DNA of 64,000 nt. It comes from Achatina immaculata (taxonomy: Eukaryota > Mollusca > Gastropoda > Stylommatophora > Achatinidae). Below the pieces are notes generated by a model. It was not told where the DNA came from. It saw nothing but the letters and a program-made list of their open reading frames with translations, and did not search any database. The position numbers and the translations under genes are program-made. The stretch covers positions 20,140,503-20,204,502 of the forward strand of contig CM019715.1 of the NCBI GenBank assembly GCA_009760885.1, in the 5' to 3' direction. This document shows positions 10,511 to 21,742 of this stretch, one piece after another (within the stretch, counting starts at the first letter, position 1; the number at the start of each line of letters is the position of its first letter).

Positions 10511-10861
10511 TCAATAAACATTTATGCTGGATAAACAAAACATGTATTGGTTGTTCCTGGAGAATTAATAAGCTCTTCTTGTGTCATATCGTATTGACAT
10601 ACCGGAAATCAGGCGTGGTCTTGATTGTGAGGTCACGTCAAACAGTAATCGCGCTAGCATTTTTTTAAGCCGGTACAGCTGCACTTTGTGGCAGTATGGG
10701 TGATAATTGGGTTTTTTCTCCACAGAGAGGGCATTTCTCGCCTTATGAGTCTTTTTTTTGAAGGTCTGGGTAAGGGTCGAGATCGTTTCAGGTCACGTGG
10801 TTTGTGAATCCCGTGACTGGGGATAGTTGGGGGGGGGGGGAAGCTGGGTGAGTTAGTCCTC
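10511..10861. other. Unique sequence with poly-G tract
   Basis: No gene recognised. A G(10) run lies near 10830. Confidence 0.4.
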
Positions 10862-11010
10862 GTTTGGATGTGTGCCTGAGTGGATGGTATGGATGTGTGG
10901 CTGAGTGGATGGCTTGGATGTGTGCCTGAGTGGATGGTTTGGATGTGTGGATGGTTTGGATGTGTGCCTGAGTGGATGGTTTGGATGTGTGCCTGAGTGG
11001 ATGGTTTTCG
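10862..11010. repeat. 25-bp minisatellite, ~5-6 copies
   Basis: Units around TTGGATGTGTGCCTGAGTGG plus ATGGT, one of them shortened. 11011-11325 is unique sequence. Confidence 0.9.
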
Positions 11011-11325
11011 TGATGTCTCTGTCGAGAAAATGGACGTTTATATCTGTTCTGGAGTTTTGCAAGCATGAATGGACTCGCCATTGGTAGGGCAAACCTGCCG
11101 GCGGTCAGATTATCGTCACCATCATCATCTGGATTTTCATCCATTCTATCACTAAATCCTCACATCAAGTGTTAGGCAGGACTGGCTTGACTTCCGTATC
11201 AGTGTGTTGCTTAACCTTAGGTTTGAAAGAGCCTGGAAGTGAAGAATGGCCGGAGACAGTGATTAACTAATACAGTAACACTCAGAAAGCACGGCTTCAA
11301 GATAATGTATAGATCAGAATCATTG

Positions 11326-11576
11326 TGCGCATCAAGGCACAACATTGGCTTAACGAATGCCCCAATAACACAGTAAAGACAGAGGCACAACACCGGCTTA
11401 ACGAATGCCCCAATAACACAGTAAAGAGGCACAACACCGGCTTAACGAATGCCCCAATAACACAGTAAAGAGGCACAACACCGGCTTAACGAATGCCCCA
11501 ATAACACAGTAAAGACAGAGGCACAACACCGGCTTAACGAATGCCCCAATAACACAGTAAAGACAGAGGCACAAAT
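11326..11576. repeat. 42/48-bp minisatellite, 5-6 copies
   Basis: Units containing CACCGGCTTAACGAATGCCC and AATAACACAGTAAAG, in longer and shorter versions that differ by ACAGAG. 11577-11795 is unique. Confidence 0.93.
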
Positions 11577-11795
11577 ACATCGTTAACTTGTCTTTCACCT
11601 TGCACGAAAAACTCTCAGAAATGCCGGTTTTATCAATACAAAATTCGATACTTCACACTTTTTAAAAAAAATGTATAAAATCAAAACACTTTACAAACAT
11701 CAGCAGAAAGTAAATGTTCGTGTGAAATTTGCTCCATACTTTCTTTTGCGGCGAGATTTAATCTTTACAAATGGTTATATACTGAACCTAAGTCA

Positions 11796-12070
11796 AAGCT
11801 GGCTGATTATCCTCCATGAAGACCAAATTGCTTGACTGATTATCCTCCATGAAGATCAAATTGCTTGACTGATTATCTTTCGTGAAGATCAAATTGCTTG
11901 ACTGATTATCCTCCATGAAGATCAAATTGCTTGACTGATTATCCTCCGTGAAGATCACATTGCTTGACTGATTATCCTCCATGAAGATCAAATTGCTTGA
12001 CTGATTATCCTCCATGAAGATCAAATTGCTTGACTGATTATCCTCCGTGAAGATCAGCTTGCTGGCCTGA
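11796..12070. repeat. 33-bp minisatellite, ~8 copies
   Basis: Units TTGCTTGACTGATTATCCTC plus CATGAAGATCAAA. The 11-residue periodic minus-strand frame is a repeat artefact. Confidence 0.95.
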
Positions 12071-12827
12071 CTATCCCACAAGCGACATCGCTGGTTGCTT
12101 TGTTAGAATATTTTGATAATATAAACCGGTTACGATAACTAACGCCGTCCAAAAATGTTGGTTTTTTAAAAATCTGTAATTTACCGGTAATTGCCAGTTA
12201 ACGCGATCACTGGTTGCTTAAGATAAATGTAATAGTAATTTCTTGAAGGTCTTGAAACACAGGCTTCAAGTCAGATGGGGAGCTGGTACGGTGGCCAGTT
12301 TGAAATATAAGAGGATTGAGAAAGAAAATTTTCCTGAACAACTTAACTAGAAGAAGAAGAACATCGATCTTTGTCTGTTCTGGCCTGGATGGAATAACAG
12401 AGTCGTCCCATCAACACAGTTTGACAGATAACAAAAGGTCTCAACAAGCTCTGAGTTCCAGACCCTCCTAGATCCTAGAGAATTCTGCTTTTATTCGAAG
12501 CTGATTATGTTCGGTGCTTTTGTTGTTGCACTGTTTGTTTTAGACTAATTTGTGAATATTTTGTTTGCTCTCTTCATTGTTCCATTCTATGCATGAAGGA
12601 CTCAGTTCATGCCGTGAACAATGAAGTGAACTGCTTGTGTTATGATTTATTTTATTGTTTTAATTCCCACTTGTAGTTTTTCTGCCGGTGTTATAGTTTA
12701 GTGTTCATTTGTTACTGTCACGATTTTGACAAGATGTGCTTGTGTTATGTGTGTATGTTTCAGTGTATGTATGTGTATGTTTCTGTGTACGTGTGCATGT
12801 TCCAGTGTATGTACAATGTCCGACAAT
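12071..12827. other. Unique sequence, no gene seen
   Basis: Only a short TG-rich degenerate repeat near 12745-12815 is notable. Confidence 0.45.
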
Positions 12828-12917
12828 TAAGTAATGAGACTAGTTCCATTAAAAAATAAAATAAACAACAGTTAAAGATATAACCTATATTTTATTCAAA
12901 GTAAGCCCCTTGTACAT

Positions 12918-13487
12918 TCATTTCAGTGAGTGGCACCGATCTAACAAACGCTGGAGCGACTTCTGCAGTTCTTCTGTTGGTATGGTCCTTAAATTCGATG
13001 TTACGGTCCTTTGAATGTCATCTGTATCGTCAAAGAAGCGTCCTTTCAGTGGTAACTTTAATTTTGGGAATAGAAAATAATCACAAGGAAACAAATTTGA
13101 GGAGTAGGGTGGATGGTTGAGAACACACACTTGTTTTTGGGCCAAACATTCCTGTACATCTACCGCCCGGTAAGCCGATGCATTATCATGAAGAAGGAAA
13201 AAACTGCCAGGTGTTGAATATTCGGGTCGGACTTGGAGAATCCTTTTCAATAGGCGTTTCAAAATACTGAAATAAACTTTGGCAGTGACAGACTGTCCCT
13301 CTGGAATAAAGTCTTTGTGAATAACTCCTTTGTTGTCATAGAAGCACACCAACAGTGTCTTCAGTTTCGACTTTTGAAGACGAAATTGTTTGCCTGTTGT
13401 TGATGATGAAGACTTCCACTGAGCACTTTGGCGTTTAGTTGTGGGATCATAGCGGAAAATCCATGTTTTATCCTCTACAACAATCAA
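12918..13487 (-). pseudogene. Mariner transposase, catalytic domain
   Basis: A 189-codon open block. It has DKTWIFRYDPTTKRQS (mariner D.TW...YDPE.K..S motif, first Asp present), LLHDNASAYRA (second Asp) and HPPYSSNLFPCDYFLFPKL (third Asp in PCD). There are 34 residues between the second and third Asp, matching the D,D34D signature of mariner. The usual SPDL is SNL here. The enzyme would cut and join transposon ends in the nucleus. The N-terminal block lies upstream in a different frame with stops between, so it is a pseudogene although this block is well kept. Confidence 0.88.
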
Positions 13488-13628
13488 ATTTAAGAAATGT
13501 TTATTTCTGCAACACGTTTTGATGATGTCTTTTGCGTACTCAACACGCTAATGATTTTGTCATCAGACGATGCATATGGTACAAACCGACAAGCAACTTT
13601 TTTCTTGCCGAAATCTTTCGCTAAAATT

Positions 13629-13838
13629 TTACGAATCTGCCATCATCCTCACTGTCAAACAACGATCTTCTTGTATCCGTTCTCTGACTTTTGCAACGAG
13701 TTCCTCATTACGAACAGAAATTGTGCGTCCATGTCCAGTTGCATTTATAATCGTTTTAACACCACTTTTGAATCGTGAATACCACCTGAATATCTGTGTA
13801 CGAGATAAACAATTATCCCCATAAACTTGTCGCATCAA
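13629..13838 (-). pseudogene. Mariner transposase, N-terminal helix-turn-helix part
   Basis: The translation has YGDNCLSRTQIFRWYSRFKSG, the second helix-turn-helix of mariner transposases (normally after a YGE..L....V..W...FK pattern), then the linker GRTISVRNEELVAKV and VRERI.ED..LTVR. It sits upstream of the catalytic block in the right order and strand but is separated by stop codons and a frame change near 13490-13630. Confidence 0.8.
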
Positions 13839-14091
13839 TTCAACTGTCTCAATGGCACTTTTTCCATGTTTTAAATAGAATTTAATGTTAGCTTTTGCTC
13901 CATGCTGATTAAGTCATCAAAATAGCGGCTTCTTTGTCGTCTGCTTGTCCAGCTTTTCTAGATGATTTCTTTGACAGAAGTGTTTTGTTACATATGATTG
14001 TGTCTGTATGTCTTCGTATATGCATGCGTGTATAATTTTGTGTTTATGAATGTGTGTTTTTGGTTTGTAATATATATATATATATATTACT

Positions 14092-14610
14092 ATGCATTTG
14101 TGCGTAGTGCTGTGTGTAGGAGTGTGTGTATGTATGTTTCTTCATGTGTTTATCTGTATGTATGATTATTTGTGTATGAATGTGTGTTTGTGTGTATCAA
14201 TGTATGTTTATGTTAACGAATGTGTATGTGTGTATCAATGTATGTTTATGTTAACGAATGTGTATGTATGTATCAATGTATGTTTATGTTAACGAATGTA
14301 TATGTGTGGATGAATGTGTGTTTGTGTGCATGAATATGTATTTATGTGTATTAATGTGTATATTAGAGTATGTATTTGTTTATATGTACTGATGTGTGTA
14401 TGAATGTGTGTGTACTGATGTATGTATGCATGTGTATGTGTGTGTATGAATGTGTGAATATGTGTATATGTATGCATGTGTATGTGTGTGTATGAATGTG
14501 TGAATATGTGTATATATGTGCTTATTGTATGAATATGTATCTGAGCGCATATATGTGTTATGGGTATGAATGTGTATATATGTGTATGAATGTGTGTTTG
14601 TGTGTATGCA
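14092..14610. repeat. Degenerate TG-rich minisatellite
   Basis: Units of ~20-40 bp such as GTGTATCAATGTATGTTTAT and GTTAACGAATGTGTA, decaying to (TGTA)n. It is preceded by a short (TA)n at about 14071-14087. Open frames on both strands here are translations of the repeat. Confidence 0.85.
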
Positions 14611-14744
14611 CATATGAAAGAACGGAAGCCAGTGCTTTCAGTATTTTTGCTTTTCAAATACTGATTTTACTTTATATCTGAGTTCAGTTCTTGTTAAGTT
14701 TGTTATGGCTGTCACATGAGAGATATCAGTTTGAGCTAATGATG

Positions 14745-14905
14745 GTAGCAAGCAGATGTCTGTCACTGGTGAGGTATGTTTTAATATGTCTGTACCAGCA
14801 AGTAGTTGTCTGTCACTAGTGAAGTATTTGTTATATGTTTGTACCAGCAAGCAGATGTCTGTCATTAGTGAGGTATGTTTTTATATGTCTATACCGCTAT
14901 ATCAA
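14745..14905. repeat. ~51-bp repeat, 3 copies
   Basis: Three units of TGTCTGTCACTAGTGA plus GGTATGTTTTTATATGTCTG and TACCAGCAAGCAGA, moderately diverged. Confidence 0.85.
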
Positions 14906-15136
14906 ATGTCAAGAACTCTAGTTGCTAGAAAACTATACAAGAAACTCGTCCTGAGAATCTCACGTGCCCCTGTAAAACCTGTACAGATCAAATATGAGAT
15001 CAAGCTTCGTTTGTCTTTGGTGTAGAAAATAATTTATTTTGGCTGTTTTTTTTTAAGTTGAGGGATATTTGAATGTTTGCTAAAATCAAACGTTCCGGAA
15101 AATACATATGTTCTTTTCTTTTCTGTAAATGCGCAG

Positions 15137-15334
15137 CAGTTTCCACTAGCACTGTTCTACAAACATGGAACATGTATTGATTTATGGAGATCTATAAAAA
15201 ATAATTACGTTATCTCTTGGCATGGGGACGGACAATCAGATTCTGTGGCTACATTGGAATACTGGAATTCGAATACAGATATGGAATCTTTTACTTGGAA
15301 TCGAGGCAAAAGAAATATTCTCAACTGTAAATAG
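15137..15334 (+). CDS. Putative terminal exon of an unrecognised gene
   Basis: A frame of 65 codons begins right after a pyrimidine-rich tract and AG (TTCTTTTCTTTTCTG...GCGCAG, 15112-15136) and ends at TAG (15332-15334). The product has balanced composition, unlike the repeat frames around it: ALFYKHGTCIDLW, then YVISWHGDGQSDSVATLEYW, ending WNRGKRNILNCK. It has two Cys and several Trp, which would suit an extracellular domain, but no family is recognised. AATAAA follows at 15529-15534 with a GT-rich stretch just after it. No upstream partner exon was identified. It could be a captured or dead exon. Confidence 0.4.
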   Translation, partial: QFPLALFYKHGTCIDLWRSIKNNYVISWHGDGQSDSVATLEYWNSNTDMESFTWNRGKRNILNCK

Positions 15335-15528
15335 TCTGGAGTCGTAGTAATCGGATACCAGTGACACGTTCAAACATTTGAAGTAGGCGTACAGAGATAG
15401 AAAAGGATATTGGTATAAATGACTGAACTACTATTTTATTTGCTTGAATTTTTGAAGTCGCTCTCCCCTCCCCCTCGTCTTATTTCATGTTTGAAGTATC
15501 TCTAGGTTTCTCTTTTCTTCCTGTCGTG

Positions 15529-15534
15529 AATAAA
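15529..15534 (+). promoter_or_regulatory. Candidate poly(A) signal AATAAA
   Basis: AATAAA lies about 195 bp after the stop of the putative terminal exon. The sequence TGTGTTATTTGTGCGGTTTT some 15-35 bp later resembles a GU-rich downstream element. Confidence 0.4.
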
Positions 15535-15827
15535 AATCTAACTGGGATGTGTTATTTGTGCGGTTTTCTGTCATCTCATTGTCTAAAGTAGCTTTTTTCC
15601 GTTTTCAATTTTCAGTTGAGCAAGCGGGGTATTGTGAACTACAGACAAAAACGTGAGAGTGTATGAAAATATGAAAGTAGATGAAGGTTTCTGGACAGTT
15701 TATTTCCTCTCTTGTTACAATTGCCGCTCTTACGGCAAATAGAAATTGTATGCACAACCTGACATGGACATTCACATTCGCACAAGAGCTACATTGTCGT
15801 TAAAAATTCAAGGCAGAGGTTTTATTT

Positions 15828-15905
15828 CGCACAGAGCATCACAAAGCATCACAGTATATCACAAAGCATCACTGGATATCACAAAGCATCACTGGGTATC
15901 ACAAA
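15828..15905. repeat. ~21-bp repeat, 4 copies
   Basis: Units of CACAAAGCATCACTGGATAT plus one base. Confidence 0.85.
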
Positions 15906-15964
15906 GCACGAACTTCTATTTTCCTGTTAAAAGATTTTCTGCAGCATGTTCCGCTGCGCAAATT

Positions 15965-16200
15965 CAATGCCTCCTTGCTGATATCAGTCTGTCCATCTTC
16001 CTCCTTCTTGCTGATATCAGTCTGTCCATCTCCCTCCTTCTTGCTGATATCAGTCTGTCCATCTTCCTCCTTCTTGCTGATATCAGTCTGTCCATCTTCC
16101 TCCTTCTTGCTGATATCAGTCTGTCCATCTTCCTCCTTCTTGCTGATATCAGTCTGTAGGTCTTCTTCCTTCTCTCTGAAATCAGTCTGTCCGTCTTCCT
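15965..16200. repeat. 33-bp minisatellite, 7 copies
   Basis: Units TGCTGATATCAGTCTGTCCA plus TCTTCCTCCTTCT. Each contains the palindrome GATATC. Frames are open on both strands because the unit is 33 bp. Confidence 0.95.
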
Positions 16201-16744
16201 CATAGTTGCCGGTCATTCCTTTTCGTTAAACAGAAATGCCACAAATTATATGACTGAGTTCAGTGGCGCAACTGGGTCACATGGAGCCCGTATGTGAGTT
16301 TTCTGAGGATATTTATTACAGCATTTTCAAATATATAAATGTAGTCACAGCCTCACTACAGAAGATGAAATCTGTTTATGTTCTTTTTTACGATGTAGTG
16401 CAGCCAGCATAAAATAAAGGCGATGTATTTTGTATGTGAACAGAGCAGAAACACCAGACAAAACAAACATGTGTATAGTCTGTTCTGCTACAGCACAATA
16501 GCTGACTCCGGAAAAACCTCGTGTTATGCAAATTTCTGCTATATGTGCATTGAACAAGACTTATGAGAAAAATAGGTTTATGGGTATGGAGGAGGGAGCA
16601 CATAAATTTTGAACGTCAAAAAACATGAAATTAAACCAAAGCTACCACAATATTTTCAGTAATATATGAAAAATAAATTGACTAATCTTACAATAAATAC
16701 TGGGCTTTACCTTAAAGGAAGGCTTGAAATTTGTGAAATTGCAT
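16201..16744. other. Unique sequence, no gene seen
   Basis: Two overlapping minus-strand frames (16345-16603) lack motifs. Confidence 0.45.
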
Positions 16745-16915
16745 GTTGGAAGTTTGTTTGCAGTGAATTACTGTGAAGTGGAGGAAGAAGGCTAGATGGT
16801 AGATTGTTGCTAGTGAATTACTGTAAGTGGAGGAAGAAGGCTAGATGGTAGATTGTTGCTAGTGAATTACTGTGAAGTGAAGGAAGAAGGCTAGATGGTA
16901 GATTGTTGCTAGTGG
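16745..16915. repeat. ~51-bp repeat, 3 copies
   Basis: Units of GTGAATTACTGTGAAGTGGA followed by GGAAGAAGGCTAGATGGTAG and ATTGTTGCTA. It lies over the 3' end of the Tigger-like relic. Confidence 0.9.
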
Positions 16916-18430
16916 AGGAAGTAGGGTTGCTATCTTCTACTATTGGCTCTGAATGAAATGACATAATATCAGACGTGGATTGTTGTGCTTTGTTGTCCTC
17001 TTTAATGTGCTGTTTTCCAGTAGTTAAAAATTCATATAGTTTATGTTGTTTCTGTGAGTGCTCTTGTTTTAGACACATCTACTCTATGGTTGTAAATTTG
17101 CCCTAATACTACAAATGACTACTACGTGTCTTTCTGCGTTGTTATCATTATCTTCAAGCCAATGCAATTTTTGTCACAGTACAGCTAAAATATCTGACAG
17201 ATATTTTGTGTTGTCGTGTGAAAGCCTTTCAGCTGTTCGCTTTCGTCGTCGTTGTCGTCTTCGCCTACTTCTTCAGTGTGTTCACCCGCAGTACACTGTT
17301 GTAGCTCTTGAGTAATGAGAGTATCAGGTTGAACATGTACAAGTTCTGTAACATCTTCACGCTCAGCTTGCTCAGTTCCCACCTGCTTTCCTAGGTGGAC
17401 ACAGCTGGCAGTGATTTCTGTCATTTGCCTGAGAGGTTCGAAACCTTCAAGAATCACAAACTAAATGTGGGGTAAGTTCCCACTAAACACAATACAAACA
17501 TTGTTTGGATACATCCATCCCAGCTTCTACAAGATAATCGGTGCCATTAAAAAAAAAAATCTCTTCCAGGCTTTTGTTATAGTTTCAGCATTCTCCTTTT
17601 CAGACGCACTGATCAGTGTGTCTGAAATGTTCGCCTTGAATGTTGCAGCTACAGCGTCGTCATCGAAGATGTAGTTTTTTGTCGTAAAAGATGAATTTCG
17701 TATTAGAGTTGAGCTAAACTATCTTGGATGGATGGTTTGATGAAGTATCCATAATTATTAAAGCTTTAGAGGGTAAATTCTTCTTTATATAATATTTTTC
17801 TATTTCGCCAAATTAAGATTCGAGAAATATTTCATCTCAGATTTGAGTTGTCATCAACATTATGTTTGTAGTAAACACAAAGGCTAGACGATACAACGTC
17901 CTGTAAACGCTCACCTGTTGGCAGTGATAAATCACAGAGATGCTTAGGTCTCCTATGGCGTGGGCACGAACCATCACTATTATATTCAGTTTCTTTTGAG
18001 GTTTTAAATCCAGCAGCACATTGTTCAGCCTTTGAAGTGTTGACTGTGAAGGCATACGTTTATTATAAAGACTTGCTTGATAAAAAATCGTAACAAAAAA
18101 TTGATCCGCGGCGTGACTTCTATCTATTATTTTCTTTTTAACTGTGAAGCTTGCATATCTGTAATTAGAGCTCTCCCATCAGACGCAAGTTATAGAAATT
18201 GTATCAATTATATAAACCTCTAAACCATCCACAACTGGCAATACAGGGAATAACTTCTGCAGGATTTGGTGATTGATTTTTAAGGAGATTGATTTTTGAA
18301 GGTCGTCGTATACAGCAAGTACTTTTTGCTTGATTGTTAGTAATTTTTGTATATTTTTGGTTTTCAGTCTACACACTGAGCATTTTTCCATTTCTTCAAT
18401 TTCTTTGAGTCTTATTCTTACTAACATAGC
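16818..18430 (-). pseudogene. Decayed pogo/Tigger (jerky-type) transposase
   Basis: Read on the minus strand in several frames. Near 18360 the block KTKNIQKLLTIKQKVLAVYD fits the CENP-B/Tigger helix-turn-helix start. Near 18000-18040 NTSKAEQCAAGFKTSKE corresponds to the GFK.SKERV segment of the DDE domain. Around 17600 AETITKAWKRF matches the T...AW.K.W segment. At 17185-17457 an acidic tail (TEQAEREDVTELVHVQPDT, ITQELQQ, GEDDNDDES) resembles Tigger C-termini, followed at 16930-17078 by a Ser/Thr-rich end. Many stops and frameshifts; catalytic Asp residues were not located. The order and ~1.6-kb length suit a ~500-residue transposase. Confidence 0.6.
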
Positions 18431-18464
18431 AATACTAGAAGATGTTCCGGTAATTGTCGTTTGC

Positions 18465-18595
18465 ATCATTTTCTTAGCGTTGCTTCAGATGGCGTGTAAA
18501 GTTGCTTCATTTCCTTAGCGTTGCTTCAGATGGCGTGTAAAGTTGCTTCATTTCCTTAGCGTTGCTTCATATGGCGTGTAAAGTTGCTTCATTAA
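18465..18595. repeat. 41-bp repeat, 3 copies
   Basis: Units with CTTAGCGTTGCTTCAGATGG and CGTGTAAAGTTGCTTCATTTC, nearly identical. Confidence 0.93.
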
Positions 18596-19431
18596 TCCAT
18601 GTATCTCTCACAGTATTTACATGTCCTGTCACTTATTTCAAAAGCCTTTAATTTATTATTTCACGTTTTCTACGCTAGTAGCTTTTCTCTGTGAATGTGA
18701 GAATGTAATTAAGTTCTATATTAATTAAGACACAAATCAGAGTGTATGGACAAGAGATGGTTTATTATTTATTTACGTAAATCATTTGATTGGTGTTTCA
18801 TGCTTATTATGCTCGTTAACAAATGCTGAATGGCTGTGACTGAGTGAAAGCTGTATGATGAAGGGCAGAATGTTAGACGGGTCTGCGTTGCCAATTCTTA
18901 ACCCATTGAAGATAAAGGATGCTCGTTCATTCGTTCTCTTGCAATCACTGCGGTGACGTTTTCGGTTTATTTCCTTTAAACTATTTATTTGTAAGGTTCT
19001 TCGTGCTCAACAGTAAATCACAGAATGTTAGTAACAGTTGAAGGATTGAGAATATACCTCTATATGAAATCGAACAATGATTAACATTCACTCAAAGTAC
19101 TAATTAACACACACCGTTTCTAAACATCACATCCTAGAATCAATTTAATATTACTGAAAGTTATGTTTATGCAAACTGATTTAGTGATTTCTTCATTGAA
19201 AGTTTTTTTCCTCTCGAGCTTTTACTATAGGAAAATTTTGTTGTTTCCTCACAATCATTTTTTTTCGCTCTTTTCTTCTCGATTGACAGAGTAGCCAAAC
19301 TCGAAAGTCTCATTTGAGACTTATTTGATCTAAATTCAGTTTAAGTGTGATGAGTCTCAGCGGTGGCCATTGTAACCAGAATTGTGAATAAAATACCAGC
19401 ATGAAAGTTTGATGCGAGGATCATGTACTTT
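18596..19431. other. Unique sequence around dispersed tail R2
   Basis: No gene seen apart from the R2 tail at 18838-18945. Confidence 0.45.
18838..18945 (+). repeat. Dispersed 3' tail R2, copy 1
   Basis: GATGAAGGGCAGAATGTTAG, ACGGGTCTGCG, CCAATTCTTAACCC, then GATAAAGGATGCTCG and CATTCGTTC. Matches 24085-24168 and 30434-30512. The common end, with AATAAAG followed by an ATTC-type repeat, suggests the 3' terminus of a retroelement or a retroposed transcript. Confidence 0.7.
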
Positions 19432-19757
19432 CTTACCGTAATCTGCCTTGGATATTTGCACTTTCTTGCCATAATCTGCCTTAGATATTTCCACATTCTT
19501 ACCATAATCTGCTTCTCTGTTTACACTTTCATACCGTAATCTGCCTTGGATATTTGGATTTTCTTACCGTAATCTACATTGGATATTTGCACTTTCTTGC
19601 CATAACCTGCCTTGGATATTTACACTTTCTTGCCATAATCTGCTTTGGATATTTGCAGTTTCTTATCATAATCTGCCCTGGATATGTGCAGTTTCTTATC
19701 GTAATCTGCCCTGGATATGTGCAGTTTCTTATCGTAATCTGCCTAGGATATTTGCAG
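19432..19757. repeat. ~33-bp minisatellite, ~10 copies
   Basis: Units TTACCGTAATCTGCCTTGGA plus TATTTGCAGTTTC with variants. Confidence 0.93.
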
Positions 19758-20202
19758 TTTTCCCCCATTCTCTTATGCCTACGCTCGAGAGAGCTCTTTA
19801 CAACATTTTATTATTCAATGTAGTTTCTTCTTTTTCCTCCTCAGTAATCCTTGTTATACTACATCACTCAGTTACAGACGTGCTACAGTTACAGAAAGGT
19901 ATCAGTATATAAATGAGTTCATAGTAAAAATGTTATAAGGAAAAAAAAATCCAAACTCCTACCTCCTCCCACCCCCCCCCCCCAACACCCGACAGGTTAG
20001 GTGGCCTACAAACTGCACTCTGTCACGCCCACGACTGAATGCCTGAACTTGCTAGATCCTCACTGACTGACATCTTAGTGTTAAGTACATGCATACACGT
20101 CGGACAAAATGGCGCTGGATTTTAGTCATTTCTACAGATCAATGATTACTGGCGACTTGAGACGAGGAAGGCATTGTAGGTATACAAGGGAGGGGATTGG
20201 GA
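19758..20202. other. Unique sequence with poly-C tract
   Basis: Contains a C(13) run near 19971-19983 next to an A(8) run. No gene recognised. Confidence 0.45.
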
Positions 20203-21125
20203 GGGGGGAGTGTGACTATCTCTTGTTTATGATATCTATGTAAGAGTATGAAGTGGGAGAGGTTGTGACTGGCTCTTGTTTGTGATATCTATGTAGGAGT
20301 ATGAAGTGGGGAAGGTTGTGATTGGCTCTTGTTTGTGATATCTATGTAGGAGTATGAAGTGGGGGGCGGGAGTGTGACTGGCTCTTGTTTGTGATATCTA
20401 TGTAGGAGTATGAAGTGGGGGAGGTTGTGACTGGCTCTTGTTTGTGATATCTATGTAGGAGTATGAAGTGGGGGAGGTTGTGACTGGCTCTTGTTTGTGA
20501 TATCTATGTAGGAGTATGAAGTGGGGGGCGGGAGTGTGACTGGCTCTTGTTTGTGATATCTATGTAGGAGTATGAAGTGGGGGGGGAGTGTGACTGGCTC
20601 TTGTTTGTGATGTTTATGTAGGAGTATCGAGTAGGGGAGGTTGTGATTGGCTCTTGTTTGTGATATCTTTGTACGAGTATGAAGTGGGGGAGGTTGTGTC
20701 TGGCTCTTGTTTGTGATATCTATGTAGTAGTATGAAGGGGGGGGGGGAGTGTGACTGGGTCTTGTTTGTGATGTCTATGTAGGAGTATGGAGTGGAGGAG
20801 GTTGTGATTAGCTCTTCTTTGTGATATTTATGTAGGAATATGAAGTGGGGTAGGTTGTGACTGGCTCTTGTTTGTGATATTTATGTAAGAGTATGAAGTG
20901 GAGGAGGTTGTGACTGTCTCTTGTTTGTGATATCTATGTAGGAGTATGAAGTGGGGGGGGGGAAGTGTGACTGGCTCTTGTTTGTGATGTCTATGTAGGA
21001 GTATGGAGTGGAGGAGGTTGTGATTGGCTCTTCTTTGTGATATTTATGTAGGAATATGAAGTGAGGGAGGTTGTGACTGGCTCTTGTTTGTGATATCTAT
21101 GTAAGAGTATGAAGTGGGAGGGATC
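20203..21125. repeat. 53-bp minisatellite, ~17 copies
   Basis: Units contain GGCTCTTGTTTGTGATATCT, ATGTAGGAGTATGAAGTGGG and a variable G run before the next GTGTGACT. The G-run length and GATATC/GATGTC variants recur in blocks, consistent with multi-unit amplification. Confidence 0.95.
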
Positions 21126-21742
21126 CAAGTTTTTCACTACCTGCATAGAATTAACAACCACCCCCACCCCCAAGCCCTTCTGGGTCGCTTCAGGATTTCA
21201 TCATGGTATATGATACTTATCATTCTTATGCACATCTTGTTAATGTTTCAAGTCTGAAATAATTCTACGTAATGTTTAGTAAACAATAAGAATTTTGAAT
21301 AATACATATAACTTTCAAAGTTTATTTTTTGTTTCTTATGTGTTCCTGCTACTTGCTCGGAGATTTATTTGTCCTGTCATAATATGTCTGTATGTAGCCA
21401 TGGACACAGCGCTGTATGTAGCCATGGACACAGCGCTGTATGTAGATACTTTGTTAGTATTCAGTGGCTAAGCTTTATAGGGTCGTGGCATCTCGGAGCC
21501 TGAATTCTTGTATTTAACTGACAGTTTTGTATAACTAAAAGCCTGAGTCTAGTGATACTATTTCTTATTCTCCACTCAGATCATAGATTCTTGTCCAGAA
21601 TGACAGCACCAGTAAAACCATAAAATATTTGCGTTCTTCTTCTATCCAGTTCTTTCCAACATTTTAAAAAACTGACATTTTTAAAGCCTACTTTCAAAGG
21701 GTGTGTCCGTGTACATGGTTTACCAAAGGTTCCATTACAGTT
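21126..21742. other. Unique sequence
   Basis: Contains a two-copy 24-bp repeat (GTATGTAGCCATGGACACAG) at 21390-21437. No gene recognised. Confidence 0.45.

Larger units (their letters stand above)
12828..13925 (-). mobile_element. Degenerate mariner-family transposon
   Basis: Contains a mariner transposase in two blocks, 13629-13838 (DNA-binding part) and 12918-13487 (catalytic part). At the left edge TGTCCGACAATTAAGTAATG followed by AGAC has the form of a mariner terminal inverted repeat. No matching inverted end is visible near 13925, so the other end appears lost. Non-autonomous relic. Confidence 0.85.
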
